Of a stretch of 43,384 nt of DNA, positions 41,941 through 43,384 are shown one piece after another; position 1 is the first letter of the stretch; each line of letters starts with the position of its first letter. Where the stretch lies: contig JBEIHF010000015.1 of the NCBI GenBank assembly GCA_040381535.1, positions 1 to 43,384 of the forward strand, written 5' to 3'. The notes under the pieces were generated by a model. The model ran no database searches, had not been told where the DNA came from, and saw only the letters and a list, made by a program, of their open reading frames with translations. The DNA comes from Micavibrio_A sp040381535. GTDB taxonomy: Bacteria > Pseudomonadota > Alphaproteobacteria > Micavibrionales > Micavibrionaceae. A program made the translations under genes and the position numbers.

Positions 41941-42375
41941 TTAATCGTCGCGGTGTGTTTTTTCCATCTTCTCATGACGTTCTTGCGCCTCGAGGGAAAG
42001 CGTGGCAACGGGACGTGCTTCCAAACGCGCGACGCCGATAGGCTCGCCCGTCTCTTCGCAGAAACCATATTCATTCTGGTCAATGCGGATCAGCGCTTCA
42101 TTGATTTTCGAAATCAGTTTGCGTTCGCGGTCTCTGGTGCGCAGTTCCAGCGCGTGATCGGTTTCGGCCGAGGCGCGGTCCGCAAGATCAGGCTGCTGCA
42201 ATTCTGTTTCTTGCAACGTGTTATGAATGGTGTCCGTGGATTCACGGATCAACTCGGAGCGCCACATGATCAACTTCAGCCGAAAATATTCCAGCATGAT
42301 CGGATTCATGTAACCCTTCTTGTCTTTTTCCGGCTTGTAATCTGGGGGAACGATAACGCTTTTTTCTGTAGGCAT
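41941..42375 (-). CDS. dksA: RNA polymerase-binding transcription factor DksA
   Basis: A 144-residue protein with the DksA layout: an N-terminal segment, a coiled-coil (about 35-105) with the tip acids in LADRASAETDHALELRTRDRERKLISKI, and the C-terminal zinc-finger region YGFCEETGEPIGVARLEARPVATLSLEAQERHE. Only one of the four zinc-ligand cysteines of the E. coli protein is kept (FCEE); the others are Thr/Ser/Ala. This form is common in Alphaproteobacteria. DksA binds RNA polymerase and works with ppGpp. AAGGA precedes the ATG. Confidence 0.93.
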   Translation of the reverse strand: MPTEKSVIVPPDYKPEKDKKGYMNPIMLEYFRLKLIMWRSELIRESTDTIHNTLQETELQQPDLADRASAETDHALELRTRDRERKLISKINEALIRIDQNEYGFCEETGEPIGVARLEARPVATLSLEAQERHEKMEKTHRDD

Positions 42376-42461
42376 AATTGGTCCTTGTAAAACTACACAA
42401 TGCTGAAAAGCGAGGAGAATATAGGGACTTAGCCCTTCTCTTGCAAGGGGCTAGGGTGTGA

Positions 42462-42896
42462 TTAGTGGGTGGTTTCCATGGCTTTTCTGACCTTGGCTAT
42501 CTCGATTTGTGCACGCAGGTCGATTTCATCGAGAATGGCGGTCAGCCGCGGATCGGCTACTTTTTCGCGGTGGGAGGCTACAACGTCCGCAATATCAATG
42601 ACTTGGCCGAGCGTCATAGTGCCAGTCAGCAGGCTTATTTTGAGTTGATCGAGTTCTTTGAGGATATCCTCGCCGCGGGCGTGCATACGCTTGCGGGCGG
42701 CGCGCTCGGTCGGGCTTTCGGCCCCCTGCACGCTCAAAAGCGCATCCACGCGGGCGATAGAATTGGTTGGCGCAGCACCCGTGATGCCTTTGGGCGCGTA
42801 CGAAATGAAATCTTCAAAGCTTCCCTCGGAATCGACCTTGCCGGATTTTTTGGTTCCGCCTGCGCCTTGCGTCTTGGATGGTCCTTCGATCTTCAT
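42462..42896 (-). CDS. fliX: Flagellar assembly regulator FliX
   Basis: A 144-residue FliX. After a Gly/Lys/Ser-rich N-terminus (MKIEGPSKTQGAGG), the conserved core carries RVDALLSVQGAESPTERAARKRMHARGEDILKELDQLKISLLTGTMTLGQVIDIADVVASHREKVADPRLTAILDEIDLRAQIEIAK. In Caulobacter FliX regulates FlbD, the activator of sigma-54 flagellar promoters. The ATG at 42896 is chosen because the residues before it are an open leader without similarity. It lies next to the flagellin gene on the opposite strand. A near-CtrA box is at 42955-42969. Confidence 0.92.
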   Translation of the reverse strand: MKIEGPSKTQGAGGTKKSGKVDSEGSFEDFISYAPKGITGAAPTNSIARVDALLSVQGAESPTERAARKRMHARGEDILKELDQLKISLLTGTMTLGQVIDIADVVASHREKVADPRLTAILDEIDLRAQIEIAKVRKAMETTH

Positions 42897-42954
42897 AGGA
42901 TTATTATACCCCTTCTCCCCACCCATATATAAGAGGCAAATTTTGCCGAGTAGG

Positions 42955-42969
42955 TTAAGGCAAAGATAA
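42955..42969 (-). promoter_or_regulatory. Near-consensus CtrA box upstream of fliX
   Basis: Read toward fliX it is TTAT-CTTTGCC-TTAA followed by CC, one mismatch from TTAA-N7-TTAACC, 59 bp before the fliX ATG. Confidence 0.4.
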
Positions 42970-43061
42970 AGCAGGATATTTTTTTCCGCTCGGTTTGGTA
43001 AGACTGCGTCTATTTTCAAACTAACCAACTGATTTATTTCCCAAAATATATCCACACGCTT

Positions 43062-43077
43062 TGGCATGGTCTTCGCA
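43062..43077 (+). promoter_or_regulatory. Sigma-54 (-24/-12) promoter of the flagellin gene
   Basis: TGGCATGGTCTTCGCA has exact GG/GC spacing and two deviations from TGGCACG-N4-TTGCA. The predicted start is near 43089, giving a flagellin leader of about 188 bases. Confidence 0.6.
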
Positions 43078-43276
43078 AGGTTTCTTAGGAATTTATGTAG
43101 GGTGAAGACAGAATTATGTTTAACAAAAAATAAAAACAACGCGGATCAATGATCGAAATGGCCCTTTTGGTCACGTTCGTCATGGGTGTTCTGATTCTCA
43201 CACTCGCCGGATTTGCCGGAACCGCGGACGCGAAAACCACGCGAAAAAAAGAAAAATCTAGGAAAGGATTTTTACA

Positions 43277-43384
43277 ATGGCTAACGATATCGTATTGGGT
43301 TCGGCTCTCCGCTCGAACCTTTTGACCCTCCAGCAAACGCAGAGATCTATCGACATTACGCAGTTGCGCCTCGCAACCGGTAAA
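43277..43384 (+). CDS. Flagellin, N-terminal fragment (cut by window end)
   Basis: Thirty-six codons starting MANDIVLGSALRSNLLTLQQTQ and ending ITQLRLATGK at the window edge. This is the conserved D0 helix of bacterial flagellin. GGAAAGGA lies 9 bases before the ATG. It sits divergent from fliX, behind a sigma-54 element and a long leader, as expected of the last class in a Caulobacter-like hierarchy. Confidence 0.88.
   Translation, partial: MANDIVLGSALRSNLLTLQQTQRSIDITQLRLATGK

Larger units (their letters stand above)
42897..43276. other. 380-bp divergent control region between fliX and flagellin
   Basis: No firm gene. It holds a 13-bp palindrome GGCAAA-T-TTTGCC (42935-42947), a near-CtrA box, a sigma-54 element (43062-43077) and a flagellin leader of about 188 bases. 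A 58-codon frame at 43149-43325 overlaps the flagellin start and is doubtful. Confidence 0.6.

Noticed and set aside
42389..42455. A possible terminator hairpin between fliX and dksA
   Set aside because: TAGCCC and GGGCTA can pair around a CTTGCAAG core, but there is no T-run on either strand, so termination is not supported.
43149..43325. A 58-codon frame upstream of and overlapping flagellin
   Set aside because: The hydrophobic N-terminus is attractive, but there is no ribosome binding site and the last third is the flagellin start read in another frame. More likely untranslated leader.
1..43384. Mobile elements, CRISPR arrays, tRNA or rRNA genes
   Set aside because: I saw no transposase or integrase frame, no regularly spaced repeat set, and no cloverleaf-like or rRNA-like stretch in the gaps between genes.

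Overview
The window reads as a chromosomal segment of a motile alphaproteobacterium. The evidence is a CckA-type hybrid kinase, FliX, CheZ, a MotE-like protein, a cytochrome b/c1 gene fusion, an alphaproteobacterial DksA with a single cysteine, a direct-repeat SOS box (GTTC-N7-GTTC) at recA, and CtrA-type boxes (TTAA-N7-TTAA). A Rhodospirillales-like or Micavibrio-like lineage would fit, but I cannot fix the taxon from the sequence alone. I see no insertion sequence, prophage, CRISPR array, tRNA or rRNA.

Layout. Positions 1-19800 are mostly housekeeping: a DUF465 small protein, an ALDH7-type aldehyde dehydrogenase, a Na/Pi cotransporter-like protein, a DUF924 protein, the bc1 complex operon (petA and a fused petBC), then trmL, hemF, a small protein and a divergent kinase-like protein. 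These are followed by a CCA-adding enzyme, a tiny 33-codon gene behind a near-perfect sigma-54 promoter, slt, dapA-smpB, a small protein, recA with its SOS box, an ABC exporter and two proteins of unknown function.

Positions 19874-28474 are a divergent flagellar export block. On the minus strand run flgB-flgC-fliE-fliQ-fliR-flhB-cckA. On the plus strand run an FhlB-like protein, an unknown, fliO, fliP, an unknown and a YgjV-like membrane protein. Positions 28475-32988 (minus) hold cheY-cheZ and a giant TPR protein behind a perfect CtrA box. Positions 34060-37255 (minus) hold fliL-fliM-DUF6468-motE. Positions 37535-40851 (plus) hold flgF-flgG-flgA-flgH, ending in a strong terminator. The right end has an unknown protein, dksA, fliX and the first 36 codons of a flagellin.

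How it works together. Sigma-54 (-24/-12) elements sit before the flgB operon, the flgF operon and the flagellin, and CtrA-type boxes sit before cheY and, less perfectly, fliX. This resembles the Caulobacter hierarchy, in which CckA-ChpT-CtrA drives early genes and FliX/FlbD/sigma-54 drive rod, hook and filament genes. The same sigma-54 signature also appears in front of the isolated 33-codon gene between slt and cca, far from any flagellar gene. That is the most unexpected observation in the window. The fused cytochrome b/c1, with a long acidic Ala/Glu segment before the c1 domain, and the small HipA/PI3K-like kinase candidate at 9405 also deserve attention.
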